This document shows positions 8,689-17,413 of a stretch of 59,537 nucleotides of DNA, piece by piece. Source of the stretch: Ignavibacteria bacterium (GTDB lineage: Bacteria > Bacteroidota > Ignavibacteria > Tepidaquicellales > Tepidaquicellaceae); assembly GCA_016873795.1 (NCBI GenBank), contig VGWA01000003.1, positions 1-59,537 of the forward strand, in the 5' to 3' direction. The translations under genes and the position numbers were made by a program. The stretch's first letter is position 1; every line of letters starts with the position of its first letter. The notes under the pieces were generated by a model that saw only the letters and a list, made by a program, of their open reading frames with translations, was not told where the DNA came from and did no database searches.

Positions 8689-9345
8689 TTATTTCAAATT
8701 TTTAATAGATTTCAGCTTCTCGATTCTTATCTTTAAGTTAAGAATCCAGAAAAAAAGTATTGTAAATGCAAACAGGCAAAGAAAAAATACCGACATCATT
8801 CCCATGCTCATATTAATTGTTCCTTTCGAAAAAAAAGTATCTGAGGGATGTAAAGAGGAAACGATTCTTGGCATTATAAATATGAAAAACGGTACTGTAA
8901 TAAATGCAATTATCAAATAAACGGAACTTAACATTGCTTTTTTTTCGGTTGAATCAATCGAGATCCTTAATGAAAAATATGCTCCGTAAATAAGGAAAAG
9001 TATAAAAATCGATGTTTCTCTTGGATCCCAGTTCCAGAAAGAACCCCATGTGAATTTTGCAAATATTGAACCTGTTATAGTTGCTAAAATTGAGAAAACA
9101 AAACCGATTTCCGCCGCCGAAAAAGCTACAATTTCATTAAATAAATTCCGTGTTTTAATAAATTTTACAGAGTAAATCATTGAAATAAAAAATGCGAGCA
9201 CGGAAATCCAGGCAACCGGGACGTGAAAGAAAATTATTCTCGATTTTTCTCCCAGTACATTGTTAAAATCAAACGGAGTTAAAAATCCGAAAATAATAGC
9301 AAGAGCTACAACAAAATAAATAAAAGCTTTATGTATTAAATTCAT
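8689..9345 (-). CDS. ccmC: Heme exporter/transfer protein CcmC
   Basis: This 218-aa integral membrane protein has six predicted helices. It carries the heme-handling tryptophan-rich WWD signature WGSFWNWDPRET (100-111) and two conserved histidines flanking it in periplasmic loops (His41 in FFHVP, His166 in SLHPSD), the expected heme ligands. CcmC loads heme onto CcmE. Gene order ccmC-ccmD-ccmE on the minus strand suggests one transcript. ccmA, ccmB, ccmF, ccmG and ccmH are not in this window and must be elsewhere. The need for this machinery is clear from the multiheme cytochrome at 21.6 kb. Confidence 0.93.
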   Translation of the reverse strand: MNLIHKAFIYFVVALAIIFGFLTPFDFNNVLGEKSRIIFFHVPVAWISVLAFFISMIYSVKFIKTRNLFNEIVAFSAAEIGFVFSILATITGSIFAKFTWGSFWNWDPRETSIFILFLIYGAYFSLRISIDSTEKKAMLSSVYLIIAFITVPFFIFIMPRIVSSLHPSDTFFSKGTINMSMGMMSVFFLCLFAFTILFFWILNLKIRIEKLKSIKNLK

Positions 9346-9642
9346 AAATTGTTCAAAAACCCCGCTTTATACTGTTCAACTATTCAACGTACTTGTAAAT
9401 CTGTTCGCCGGGGCAAATGTTTCAGACCCTGCCATCTGTGTCACGGGGAATTGCATTAAATATATTACAATTTTCAAACATAAACAGTAATAAAAAGTTT
9501 CCGTATTAATCTTCTTGAAAACTAACATATATGAAAAGCAATAATTCGGTATTTCAATAATATTTTTAATTAAACAGTCTGATTAATCACGAAAGCTTGA
9601 AGTTTAATAAATACTTTTTTGCATTGATATATTAACCGGGCA
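9346..9642. other. Divergent intergenic spacer
   Basis: This spacer lies between ccmC (minus) and the CrtI-like oxidoreductase (plus). I see no gene, RNA or clear palindrome. Stretches such as ttcgccggggcaaat and gtcacggggaattg are richer in GC than the surroundings and may be decayed repeat material. Confidence 0.4.
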
Positions 9643-11154
9643 ATGCTACTTTTAACAAAAAAAATGAGTGAATTAAATCATAATAAAATCATAATAATAG
9701 GAGCAGGACTTACCGGACTTTGTACCGGCTGTTACCTGCAAATGAAAGGTTTCAGTACTGAAATCTACGAACTTCATAACCTGCCCGGTGGGTTATGTAC
9801 TTCCTGGCATAGAAAAGGTTATACTTTTGACGGGTGCATTCACTGGCTTGTCGGTTCGGGTCCCGGCGATAATTTTAATAATCTCTGGAATGAACTTATC
9901 GATATGAAGAAAGTTAAATTTGTTGATTTCGATTATTATTTGAAAGCGGAAGACTTGAAGGGTAATTCTTTTAAACTTTTTGCGGATGTTGATAAACTCG
10001 AAGAAGAACTGTTAAGGTTTTCTCCTGAAGATAAAATTCCTATTAAGGAATTTTGCAAATCTGCAAAGAAATTTTCGAAACTTAATATGCCGATAGAAAA
10101 AGCTCCTGAATTGTATAATATTCTGGACGGATTAAAAATTATGTTTAAAATGCTTCCTTATTCATTTCTATTCAGTAAATGGAGAAAAATATCACAGAAT
10201 GAATTTGCCTCCAGATTTAAAAATCCGTTGTTAAGACTTGCATTTTCAATGTCCGAATTCGAGGATATGGGAGCAACATTTAATTTGTTCAGGCAGTCAT
10301 GGATGCATAAAAAGAGTGCAGGATATCCTATAGGCGGGTCATTGGAGTTTTCCCGTTTATTTGAAAAAAAATATACTGAACTTGGCGGAAAAATTTTTTA
10401 TAAATGTAAAGTTGAAAAAATAAATGTTGAAAACCATAAGGCAACCGGTATTAAATTAGAAACAGGAGAAGAAATAAAAGGAGATCTGGTTGTTTCCGCT
10501 GCCGATGGATTTTCCACAATTTATAAAATGCTTGAAGGGAAATATGTCGGAAAAGAACAGGAAAAATGGTACAGTACAGGAATTACATTTCCTTCCTTGG
10601 TACAGGTATCTTTCGGAATAAACAAAGATTTTTCCTCCGAACCGCACTCTGTTATTTATCCGGTTTCCAAACCCATAAAGCTGGATAGTAAGTCGGTTTA
10701 CAATCATATATTATTAAGGATTTTTAACTTTGACGCTACTATGTCACCCCCGGGAAAAACTGTTATGTATGCTTTTTTTGCAACTCCTGAGTATAAATAT
10801 TGGACGGATTTAAGAAAAAATAATTTGACTTTATACCGTACGGAAAAAAATCGGATAGCCGGTGAAGTACTTGAAGCCGTCGAAGAAAGATTCGGTAAGT
10901 TAAATCCGTATGTGGAGGAAATTGATGTAGCAACCCCGGCAACAATTATAAGATATACTAATAACTGGAAAGGAAGTTATGAAGGATGGCTTTTTGTCAA
11001 GGGTCTTGGTTTCATAAATTTAAAAAGAACCCTTCCCGGTCTTGAAAATTTTTATATGGCTGGACAATGGATTGAAGTTGGAGGTGGACTTCCGGGTTGT
11101 ATATTGTCCGCTCGTAACCTATCTCAAATAATTGAAAAGAAATTTAAGAATTAA
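9643..11154 (+). CDS. CrtI/CrtH-like FAD-dependent oxidoreductase (phytoene desaturase / carotenoid isomerase family)
   Basis: This 503-aa protein has an N-terminal dinucleotide-binding motif IIIIGAGLTGL (residues about 16-26) and LPGGLCTSWHRKGYTFDGCIHW, typical of the phytoene desaturase / all-trans-retinol saturase group. The C-terminal FAD-contacting motif GQWIEVGGGLPGC is followed by ARNLSQI. Family members desaturate, saturate or isomerise polyene chains using FAD. No carotenoid genes (crtB, crtY) are adjacent, so the substrate is unknown. The start could equally be the second methionine (MSELNHNK, 9664), because no Shine-Dalgarno supports either. It stands alone, and its 3' side opens onto the 117-bp tandem repeat. 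Confidence 0.8.
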   Translation: MLLLTKKMSELNHNKIIIIGAGLTGLCTGCYLQMKGFSTEIYELHNLPGGLCTSWHRKGYTFDGCIHWLVGSGPGDNFNNLWNELIDMKKVKFVDFDYYLKAEDLKGNSFKLFADVDKLEEELLRFSPEDKIPIKEFCKSAKKFSKLNMPIEKAPELYNILDGLKIMFKMLPYSFLFSKWRKISQNEFASRFKNPLLRLAFSMSEFEDMGATFNLFRQSWMHKKSAGYPIGGSLEFSRLFEKKYTELGGKIFYKCKVEKINVENHKATGIKLETGEEIKGDLVVSAADGFSTIYKMLEGKYVGKEQEKWYSTGITFPSLVQVSFGINKDFSSEPHSVIYPVSKPIKLDSKSVYNHILLRIFNFDATMSPPGKTVMYAFFATPEYKYWTDLRKNNLTLYRTEKNRIAGEVLEAVEERFGKLNPYVEEIDVATPATIIRYTNNWKGSYEGWLFVKGLGFINLKRTLPGLENFYMAGQWIEVGGGLPGCILSARNLSQIIEKKFKN

Positions 11155-11218
11155 CAATTCTTTTAAATTTTTCTTTTTACCTTTTTAATTGATGTGTCTT
11201 TCTTGTTTTTAAATAATT

Positions 11219-11637
11219 ATTCTCTGTGTTCTCCTATTCTCTGTGTTTATATGATTTCTCAGCGTCGTTGCGGCTTTGCGTTGAAAATAATTACACCTTA
11301 TTTTTATATATTTTCATTTTTCCGGACACATGATTATTTTCTGTGTTCTCCGATTCTCTGTGTTTATATGATTTCTCAGCGTCGTTGCGGCTTTGCGTTG
11401 AAAATAATTACACCTTATTTTTATATATTTTCATTTTTCCGGACACATGATTATTTTCTGTGTTCTCCGATTCTCTGTGTTTATATGATTTCTCAGCGTC
11501 GTTGCGGCTTTGCGTTGAAAATAATTACACCTTATTTTTATATATTTTCATTTCTCCGGACACATGATTATTCTCTGTGTTCTCCGATTCTCTGTGTTTA
11601 TATAATTTCTCAGCGTCGTTGCGGCTTTGCGTTGAAA
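11219..11637. repeat. 117-bp tandem repeat, about 3.6 copies
   Basis: A unit containing ctgtgttctccgattctctg, gtttatatgatttctcagcg and tcgttgcggctttgcgttga repeats with a period of exactly 117 bases: the ctgtgttctcc phrase starts at 11224, 11341, 11458 and 11575. Copies are nearly identical, and the last ends at gcgttgaaaa. Because 117 is divisible by three, one frame stays open through the array, but the resulting peptide is low-complexity and not gene-like. The phrase resembles interspersed ctctgtgttctctgtg / ctttgcgttgaaa repeats known from many unrelated bacterial genomes. Confidence 0.9.
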
Positions 11638-11653
11638 AGCGTAATGCAGAAAA

Positions 11654-12166
11654 CTATAACCTTATTTTCTTTATGTCTTCCTTTAATCTGTTTAAATCCG
11701 AAATCCAGTCCTCGATATCCTGTTCATGCTCAAGTTCTTCATTTAAAATTGTAGTTGCCATTTGGTGTGTAGTATGGTCAATACCGTTTGTAAAGTCCGC
11801 TATTTCTTTATATCTTTGAATTGCACATCTTTCACCCTTAAGATTCTGTTGTAATATTACTTCGGTGTATGGGTCTGATGGAGCATCATATTCGCACCTG
11901 CTCAATTTAAACCAATCTTTCGGGTGAATTACGGGAGTCCCGCCTAATTGTATTATTCTATCGACAACAAGTACAGCATGGTTTAATTCCTGTGTGGCAT
12001 GTAAAAGTAATTCCGGTTCAACCTCGCTTCTCATGGGTCCTTCCATCAATCTCGCGCCTATCCAGTACTGGTAATATGCAAGCCATTCCTCACTTAATGC
12101 TTGATTCAGCATATCAATTAATTTATTGACGTCCAGATTCAAAATTTCGATTCCATGTTTTCCCAT
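11654..12166 (-). CDS. Ferritin-like diiron protein (bacterioferritin / DPSL-like)
   Basis: This 170-aa four-helix-bundle protein has the carboxylate-histidine set of a ferritin-like diiron centre: Glu26/27 (SEEW), Glu60 and His63 (QELNH), Glu112 (GERC), and Glu144 and His147 (EELEH). It likely oxidises and stores iron or detoxifies peroxide. Two cysteines near the metal site, Cys91 (LSRCEYD) and Cys114 (GERCAIQ), are spaced 23 apart. This recalls the cysteine pair of Dps-like thioferritins, so DPSL is the best sub-family guess. A good Shine-Dalgarno (aaaggag) precedes the ATG at 12166. The gene ends 17 bases from the 117-bp tandem repeat. Confidence 0.85.
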   Translation of the reverse strand: MGKHGIEILNLDVNKLIDMLNQALSEEWLAYYQYWIGARLMEGPMRSEVEPELLLHATQELNHAVLVVDRIIQLGGTPVIHPKDWFKLSRCEYDAPSDPYTEVILQQNLKGERCAIQRYKEIADFTNGIDHTTHQMATTILNEELEHEQDIEDWISDLNRLKEDIKKIRL

Positions 12167-12218
12167 TTTTTATTTCTCCTTTAATATGTGAAAGATATTT
12201 AAATAAATTTTTATTGTG

Positions 12219-12989
12219 TTATTTTAGAAGTGTCATTTTTTTCACTGCGGAAAAATCACCTGCAGTTAATTTATAGAAATATATTCCGCTCGTCATATTA
12301 TTGCCGTCAAAATTTACCTGATATGTTCCCGGAGCAAGCTTCTTGTCTACAAGTGTAACCGTCTCTCTACCCAACATATCGAATACTTTTAGTTGAACGT
12401 CGCTGTTTGTCGAACAATGGAATTTAATAACCGAAGATTGATTAAACGGATTGGGATAATTTTGATTTAAATTAAAATTTTCTATCGGTTCTGAATTGTT
12501 CTCTATACCTGTGGATTGTTTTACAAAAACTCTTTTACTTGGTGCATGATTCCATGCATTTGCATATGCAACAGCCCAGATAGTATCAGTATTAGGATTC
12601 GTAGGTGCATAATAGGTGAAAATTAAATCCACAGAGTCAACAAAACTAATTGTGTGAAGCTGGGTAATCTCTCCGTTAACGATTTTGAGATGGTTTGTTG
12701 TGGGTGAAGGACTTAATGTTCCCCATCTTGTTGCAATGTCGCATCCGCCGTCTCTTGTACCAGACCGGCTGATTCTTAAAGTATATAATACAGTATCACC
12801 CGTATTAACAGTATCCGGTCCGATGATATTTCCAATCACTGATGTACTCTGACTGTGACACCCCCCGCACCCCTGAGTGCTTGTTTTTAATGTTCTTCCG
12901 ACATACCCGGAAGCGTATGCCCAGATTATAACCGATGTAAAAGTAAAGATAATTAACACCGGTATAATAATAACAATTTTTTTATTCAT
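12219..12989 (-). CDS. Monoheme choice-of-anchor V-like secreted protein with T9SS sorting domain
   Basis: This 256-aa exported protein has a hydrophobic N-terminus (about 4-26) and then GYVGRTLKTSTQGCGGCHSQ. CGGCH (41-45) is a c-type heme-binding motif, placed as in choice-of-anchor V / reelin-like domains. A beta-rich domain continues to about residue 165. Residues 175-256 form a T9SS type A sorting domain (NYPNPFNQSSVIKFH, MLGRETVTLV, SGIYFYKL, KKMTLLK). If heme is attached by the Ccm system and the protein then crosses the outer membrane by T9SS, it would be a surface cytochrome. Shine-Dalgarno aaggag lies just upstream of the ATG at 12989. Confidence 0.85.
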   Translation of the reverse strand: MNKKIVIIIPVLIIFTFTSVIIWAYASGYVGRTLKTSTQGCGGCHSQSTSVIGNIIGPDTVNTGDTVLYTLRISRSGTRDGGCDIATRWGTLSPSPTTNHLKIVNGEITQLHTISFVDSVDLIFTYYAPTNPNTDTIWAVAYANAWNHAPSKRVFVKQSTGIENNSEPIENFNLNQNYPNPFNQSSVIKFHCSTNSDVQLKVFDMLGRETVTLVDKKLAPGTYQVNFDGNNMTSGIYFYKLTAGDFSAVKKMTLLK

Positions 12990-13155
12990 TTTTAAACTCC
13001 TTGTTTATTGATTTTCTTAAAATATCAAACTTTAAAAAAAATACAAGTCAATATATCCGTATAAAACAAGATTTATAAATAAGATATATGCGAGAATTGA
13101 ACTTTACCCAGCATTTACTATTTTATATATACACCTAAAAAGGTTTCTGTTAGGC

Positions 13156-14613
13156 TTAGTTTCTTCCTATAATTAAAACAGAAATATCGTCTATTAACGA
13201 AGCACCCTCAGAGAATTTGTTTACTTCGTTAAGTAAATTGTCGAGAATTTCTTTTGGTTTTTTTTCTATATTAGAGTAAATAAAACTCTCTAATCTGTCA
13301 AATCCATATTCTGTATTGTTTCTGCTTCTTCCCTCTACTATACCGTCTGTATATAATATCAGAATATCGTTCTTTTTAAATTCAAATGTAATTTCTTTGT
13401 TTTGTTCAAATGATTCTATTTTATCTACTGCTCCGAGAGTTATTCCGTGCTTTGACAGTTTTAATAATTCGTAAGAATCTCCTGAAATTTTATAGGGGGG
13501 CAGATGTCCTGCATTAAAAAGTCTGCATAAATTTTTTTCTGTATCTATTAAAGCAAATACGGCTGTAACAAACATTTTCCTGTTTTGCGTCTTTCTTATC
13601 ATACGGTTGAGCTTCTGAAAAACTGACACCGGGTCAGTCGTTTCCTCGAGAATTAAATGCATACAGCTCCTTAATCCCGATAGTAGTAATGCGCTGGCAA
13701 CGCCATGCCCTGATACGTCACATATAAATATAGCAGTCTGTGTATCTGATATTTTGAAATAGTCAAAGTAATCTCCGCCGACTTCGGAAGCCGGAAGCGA
13801 AACCCCTGCAATTTGCAGGTCGCCGATTATACACTCTCTTTCAGGAAGCATGGACAGCTGTATATCTCTGGCATAATCGAGCTCTTTTTTCATTCTTATA
13901 TTTTCAAAATGCTTTTTGTGATAGAAATCAAATTGCCTGAAAAAGTTTTTTCTTCTCTTTACGGCAGTTGTGTAGGAAATAAAAAATAAAATTGCAGAAA
14001 TAATCAGGGAAAAAATATATCCTCCAATTTCATATCCCTTAAAGACCGTTAAATTAATAATTACGGGTATTCCGAATCCCATAAGATAAAATTGGATTAT
14101 CTCATTACGGCTGAGGCGGAAAAAAAGTAAAATTATTCCGAAAATAAATATGATTCCTTCTGGAGAATTTCCCCCGCCGTCTTCTGAAACTTTTATATTT
14201 AAACCTTCCTGTGTTTCTTCTGGAATTACCATTGTTTTATTTTCTGCTGCAGGTGTTGTTTCCTTGTGTTTAGGCTTATCAATAAGATTTGAAGCGATAC
14301 TAATTAAACATAAAAATATTAGAATCGATATAAAAAAGTATGTTATTGATTTTCTTATATTCGATATATTGAAAATTCTTCTGTAAAGAAATATGAATAG
14401 GAATATAACAGGAATCACGAATAAAAACACAAAAAAACTGGTATTGTTAGCCCCTTTTTCTAATATTGATATCAGAAAAATTATACATAATATGATCGAA
14501 ATTGTTATAAGTACCCTGCGAAAAATTTTATAGTTTTTTTCGTCGCTGTGGAGAGAATATGCTTCTTCTTTCTGCAATGTTACATATTTATCAAAAAATA
14601 ATGAGATATCCAA
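13156..14613 (-). CDS. SpoIIE-family PP2C-type serine phosphatase with six-helix membrane domain
   Basis: This is a 485-aa protein. The N-terminal half carries about six transmembrane helices (31-52, 56-80, 88-110, 153-168, 172-192, 196-218) with an extended loop between helices 3 and 4. A short helical linker (ARDIQLSML) leads into a PP2C/SpoIIE phosphatase domain (about 260-485) with GGDYFDYF, CDVSGHG, NAGHLPP, YTDGIVEG and a terminal DDISVLI, so all metal-binding aspartates appear present. Such proteins are usually RsbU-like and dephosphorylate an anti-sigma-factor antagonist in a partner switch. No STAS or HATPase partner is adjacent. The membrane domain presumably senses a signal. Confidence 0.88.
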   Translation of the reverse strand: MDISLFFDKYVTLQKEEAYSLHSDEKNYKIFRRVLITISIILCIIFLISILEKGANNTSFFVFLFVIPVIFLFIFLYRRIFNISNIRKSITYFFISILIFLCLISIASNLIDKPKHKETTPAAENKTMVIPEETQEGLNIKVSEDGGGNSPEGIIFIFGIILLFFRLSRNEIIQFYLMGFGIPVIINLTVFKGYEIGGYIFSLIISAILFFISYTTAVKRRKNFFRQFDFYHKKHFENIRMKKELDYARDIQLSMLPERECIIGDLQIAGVSLPASEVGGDYFDYFKISDTQTAIFICDVSGHGVASALLLSGLRSCMHLILEETTDPVSVFQKLNRMIRKTQNRKMFVTAVFALIDTEKNLCRLFNAGHLPPYKISGDSYELLKLSKHGITLGAVDKIESFEQNKEITFEFKKNDILILYTDGIVEGRSRNNTEYGFDRLESFIYSNIEKKPKEILDNLLNEVNKFSEGASLIDDISVLIIGRN

Positions 14614-14749
14614 TTTTTTTTGTTTTTTAGTTCATTATTACCATAATTACTTAATTTGCCTGTCTTTAGTTTTCAGAATATCTTTTCCTCCTCTGTCCAC
14701 CCTTAATAAAGTGACAACCAGTGTTTAAATTATTACCTGGTGTTATACA

Positions 14750-15031
14750 TTACCGGTCACTTTTTAAAGGAACATATTCCTCCGGTAGCTTACCGCCCCC
14801 TCCGAAGAAATAATCCTTTATATGCTGCTCAAAAATTTTATCCGATTCCTGACTGTTAAGGTCAATTCTGTATTCGTTAATTATCATTTTGAAATATTCA
14901 AGAAACATTTTGAATGCTTCTTTTGAGATATTATCATAAATTTTTTGTCCTAAATCTCCGGGAATTGGGGGTTTATCCAGTCCCGGCAAGTCTTTATTCA
15001 GTTTTACGCAATGTACAATTCTTTGTTGCAT
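14750..15031 (-). CDS. Fe(2+)-trafficking protein, YggX family
   Basis: This 93-aa protein aligns from memory with YggX along its whole length: an early cysteine (RIVHCVKL), a PPIPGDLGQKIYDNISKEAF segment, MIINEYRIDL, and a closing FFGGGGKLPEEYVP. YggX proteins are small cytoplasmic factors that protect labile iron-sulfur clusters and are linked to iron supply and oxidative stress. It stands alone between a phosphatase and a nucleotidase gene. The ferritin-like protein about 2.6 kb away is the only other iron gene nearby. Confidence 0.85.
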   Translation of the reverse strand: MQQRIVHCVKLNKDLPGLDKPPIPGDLGQKIYDNISKEAFKMFLEYFKMIINEYRIDLNSQESDKIFEQHIKDYFFGGGGKLPEEYVPLKSDR

Positions 15032-15088
15032 AATTAATTTTCCTGATTATGATGTTTATAATTTACTTTTTCCTTTTCTGTCATTCCT

Positions 15089-15211
15089 CTTGCCTTTAGG
15101 CCTGCCTTTAGGAACTTGTGAATATCCTTGATTCATATTCAATGCATGCATCCTGACATGTCGGGAGTTCGGGGGTACCCACTTGCCTGATTTTATTTGG
15201 GTCATCTCTGA
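15089..15211. repeat. Composite dispersed repeat
   Basis: This stretch contains gcctttaggcctgcctttagg, then cctgacatgtcgggag, then gggggtacccacttgcctga, then gggtcatctctg. The same modules are found at 7938-8018, and single modules occur in many other gaps. It lies downstream of the minus-strand 5'-nucleotidase gene. Confidence 0.55.
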
Positions 15212-15217
15212 TTAAGA

Positions 15218-16738
15218 TTAGTTTGATAAATCTATTATTCTTTGCTCATATGTCGGCTCTATTATACCTGCTGATTTTATTGCTTCAATGAATATGTCTC
15301 TGTCGATGAAATTAGTGTTTATTTCGTTTATCTCTGTTGGAATATCGCCGAAAAATTTCTTTAATTGATTTGCCATATAGTTATTGGTTGATATAGTGTA
15401 CGATTTATTAATGTCTAATAAATCATTATTTACTATTATTGAGTCAATAAAATCCGTTCCTTGTTCAATCTTCCGGGACTTGTAATATATTTTTATTCCC
15501 GATAGTATAATTCTGTCATCGGTTTTCTTATTACGAAGGTTGTAATCAATCATTTCTTTTAAAGTTTTTCCGTCAACTGAAATCTTAACTATTGTATTTC
15601 CAAAAGGATTGACTTCCCACATTTGTTTTAGTGTGATGTCTCCTTTCAAAATTTCTTTTCTTATGCCGCCTGAATTGAGAAATGCCATTTCTGTATTCAT
15701 TTTTTTTGCCAATGCGTCTGCCTGCCATTGTCCGATTGACTGCTTGTCCCAGTCTTCTGTAACCATGCCGATTTTCAAAGATAATTTTTTATCTACATCC
15801 ATTTCCATTTCCTCGACAATTTCTTGTGCATCTCTGTCATATACGGTCGAGTCGAATTTTGTTTCGATCAGAAACCCGTTAAAACTACTTATTGTATCTT
15901 TGTCTATATCTACTTTTAAATCGAGTTTACCTAACCATCTTCCATATGCCCCTGCCTGACAGATGATTACGCCGTTTACAATTTTCGGTTTAAAAAGTGC
16001 TGTGTGTGTATGTCCTCCGATGATTATATCAATGTCTCCGTAATATTTTTTTGCAATTTCTTCGTCGGTATCAATACCATTATGTGATAAAACAACAATC
16101 AAATCACATCCTTCTTCCTTTAATATTCCGATATTTTCGGTTATAACAGAATCCATATTTAAAATTGTTATTTCCGATACGTTGTCAGGAATTGTTAGTT
16201 CCATTAAGTCATCAATCGACAAACCTATGATTCCTGCCTTTATCCCGTTAATGTATTTTATTATGTAAGGTTTTCCTATTAATTCGTTGTTCTTGTTGTT
16301 TTTAAAGTTGCAGGCAAGATAATTGAAGTTAACAGTTTTTAATGCAGAATCGAGGGCACCGTAGCCATAATCAAACTCATGATTTCCGATTGTAAAAGCA
16401 TCGAGATTAAACAAATTCAGCAAAACCATCTGTGATTTTCCTCTTGTTAAGTTTGAAACCGGTGAACCTTGAAAATCATCACCCGCATTCAGCACCAGTG
16501 TTTTATAGTCTTTGTTTAATTTAATAAGGCCGAGCATCATTGAAGTACCACCTGCTATATAGTATGTTTTTTCGTCAGTATCCTTATTTTTTCTTGATAC
16601 CATTGATGGCATATTCGCAGAATGAAAATCGTTCCAATGAAGTATTGTTATATCCCTGATGTTTTCAGTTTGTTGACTAAATGCTGTTGTATAAAAACAA
16701 AATAAAAAAGCTGAAATTATTAAATTAATTTTTTTCAT
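15218..16738 (-). CDS. Periplasmic bifunctional metallophosphatase / 5'-nucleotidase (UshA-like)
   Basis: The N-terminal signal peptide starts MKKINLIISAFLF (ATG at 16738). An upstream in-frame ATG at 16762 would put eight residues ahead of the signal, so I prefer the downstream start. The calcineurin-like domain shows HWNDFHSA, NAGDDFQGSP, GNHEFDYG, LSHNG and GGHTHT, the full dimetal site. The C-terminal 5'-nucleotidase domain (about 330-500) contains NSGGIRKEI and PFGNTIV, the substrate-binding signature. The enzyme likely dephosphorylates extracellular nucleotides to recover nucleosides and phosphate. Its length, about 506 aa, is normal for the family. No transporters are adjacent. Confidence 0.9.
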   Translation of the reverse strand: MKKINLIISAFLFCFYTTAFSQQTENIRDITILHWNDFHSANMPSMVSRKNKDTDEKTYYIAGGTSMMLGLIKLNKDYKTLVLNAGDDFQGSPVSNLTRGKSQMVLLNLFNLDAFTIGNHEFDYGYGALDSALKTVNFNYLACNFKNNKNNELIGKPYIIKYINGIKAGIIGLSIDDLMELTIPDNVSEITILNMDSVITENIGILKEEGCDLIVVLSHNGIDTDEEIAKKYYGDIDIIIGGHTHTALFKPKIVNGVIICQAGAYGRWLGKLDLKVDIDKDTISSFNGFLIETKFDSTVYDRDAQEIVEEMEMDVDKKLSLKIGMVTEDWDKQSIGQWQADALAKKMNTEMAFLNSGGIRKEILKGDITLKQMWEVNPFGNTIVKISVDGKTLKEMIDYNLRNKKTDDRIILSGIKIYYKSRKIEQGTDFIDSIIVNNDLLDINKSYTISTNNYMANQLKKFFGDIPTEINEINTNFIDRDIFIEAIKSAGIIEPTYEQRIIDLSN

Positions 16739-16997
16739 AATACAATAAGATAAAAATAACAATTTTAATTTTAAACATTAAAATTTCATAATAAAATCCA
16801 TATTTATTTTACTTAACGATTTCTTGGACAGAAATTTTATCCTTTTTCTTTGTCAACCTGCCTGCCTTTATGCCTGCTTTCTTGACTTTAGTTAGGAACT
16901 TGCCGGCATTTGGATTTCAGGATCTCATAACTCATATAAATTCTGTTATATTTTTCTTAATCACCCCGTTTATATATAATAAATATATCTCTATAAC

Positions 16998-17142
16998 TTA
17001 ATTTGTTGTAGTTGCTTTAAAGTACAATAAAGCCCCCTTACCTGATTTAGTAACCTCAAAATAGAAGCCGTTTTTTTTAAATAACTCTTTTAAGTCTTTT
17101 TCCGTATGTAATGTCCCCCTGATTTTTACATTTAGTTAAAAT
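16998..17142 (-). pseudogene. Remnant of an unidentified small protein gene (C-terminal part)
   Basis: On the minus strand a frame of about 45 codons reads KIRGTLHTEKDLKELFKKNG and then FYFEVTKSGKGALLYFKATT before a stop. The composition is protein-like rather than random. There is no ATG, GTG or TTG near its beginning, and a stop lies just upstream, so it looks like the tail of a decayed gene. The KKNGF..KSGKG pattern faintly recalls small HicA-like folds, but this is too weak to assign. Confidence 0.35.
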
Positions 17143-17268
17143 AGGTCTGTGTAAATCTGTCTTAATTAAAGTCAACCTGTGTTCAAACAATTTTTTACAT
17201 TTTTCCGATTGGAAATACCAATTTTTCTATAATTCGGTCGTAGGTAAAAGAGAAAAATTTACTTATTC

Positions 17269-17373
17269 AGGGACGATACTTTTTTATTTTTCCGTTTTCA
17301 TTTAGTAAATAATTTATTCCCTTTTTGAATACAGTTTTTGCCGGTTTCTTTAATTTTGTTTTACACAATTTTA
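17269..17373 (-). pseudogene. Short protein-like frame, possibly a gene remnant or micro-ORF
   Basis: On the minus strand a frame that could begin with TTG reads about 33 residues: KTKLKKPAKTVFKKGINYLL then NENGKIKKYRP and a stop. The mix of lysine and hydrophobic residues is protein-like. It lies just upstream of the remnant at 16998-17142, so both could derive from one lost locus. I recognise no family. Confidence 0.25.
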
Positions 17374-17413
17374 TATATATAATTATGCAATTTGAATTTA
17401 ATGAAAAAGGGGC

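Larger units (their letters stand above)
16739..17413. other. Gap with repeat modules and two coding remnants
   Basis: A run of dispersed repeat modules lies at about 16855-16902 (cctgcctttatgcctgcttt, cttgactttagttagg). Two short minus-strand frames look protein-like but lack proper starts (see the two pseudogene entries at about 16998 and 17269). The remainder is AT-rich and featureless. Upstream gene ends and this debris suggest a lost gene or genes. Confidence 0.45.

Noticed and set aside
11194-11754. A 186-codon open frame across the tandem repeat
   Set aside because: It stays open only because the repeat unit is 117 bases, a multiple of three. The product is a repeated low-complexity peptide and its end runs into the opposite-strand ferritin-like gene.
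16998-17142. HicA toxin gene
   Set aside because: The resemblance (KKNGF, KSGKG) is weak, the fragment lacks a start codon, and no HicB-like partner is present.
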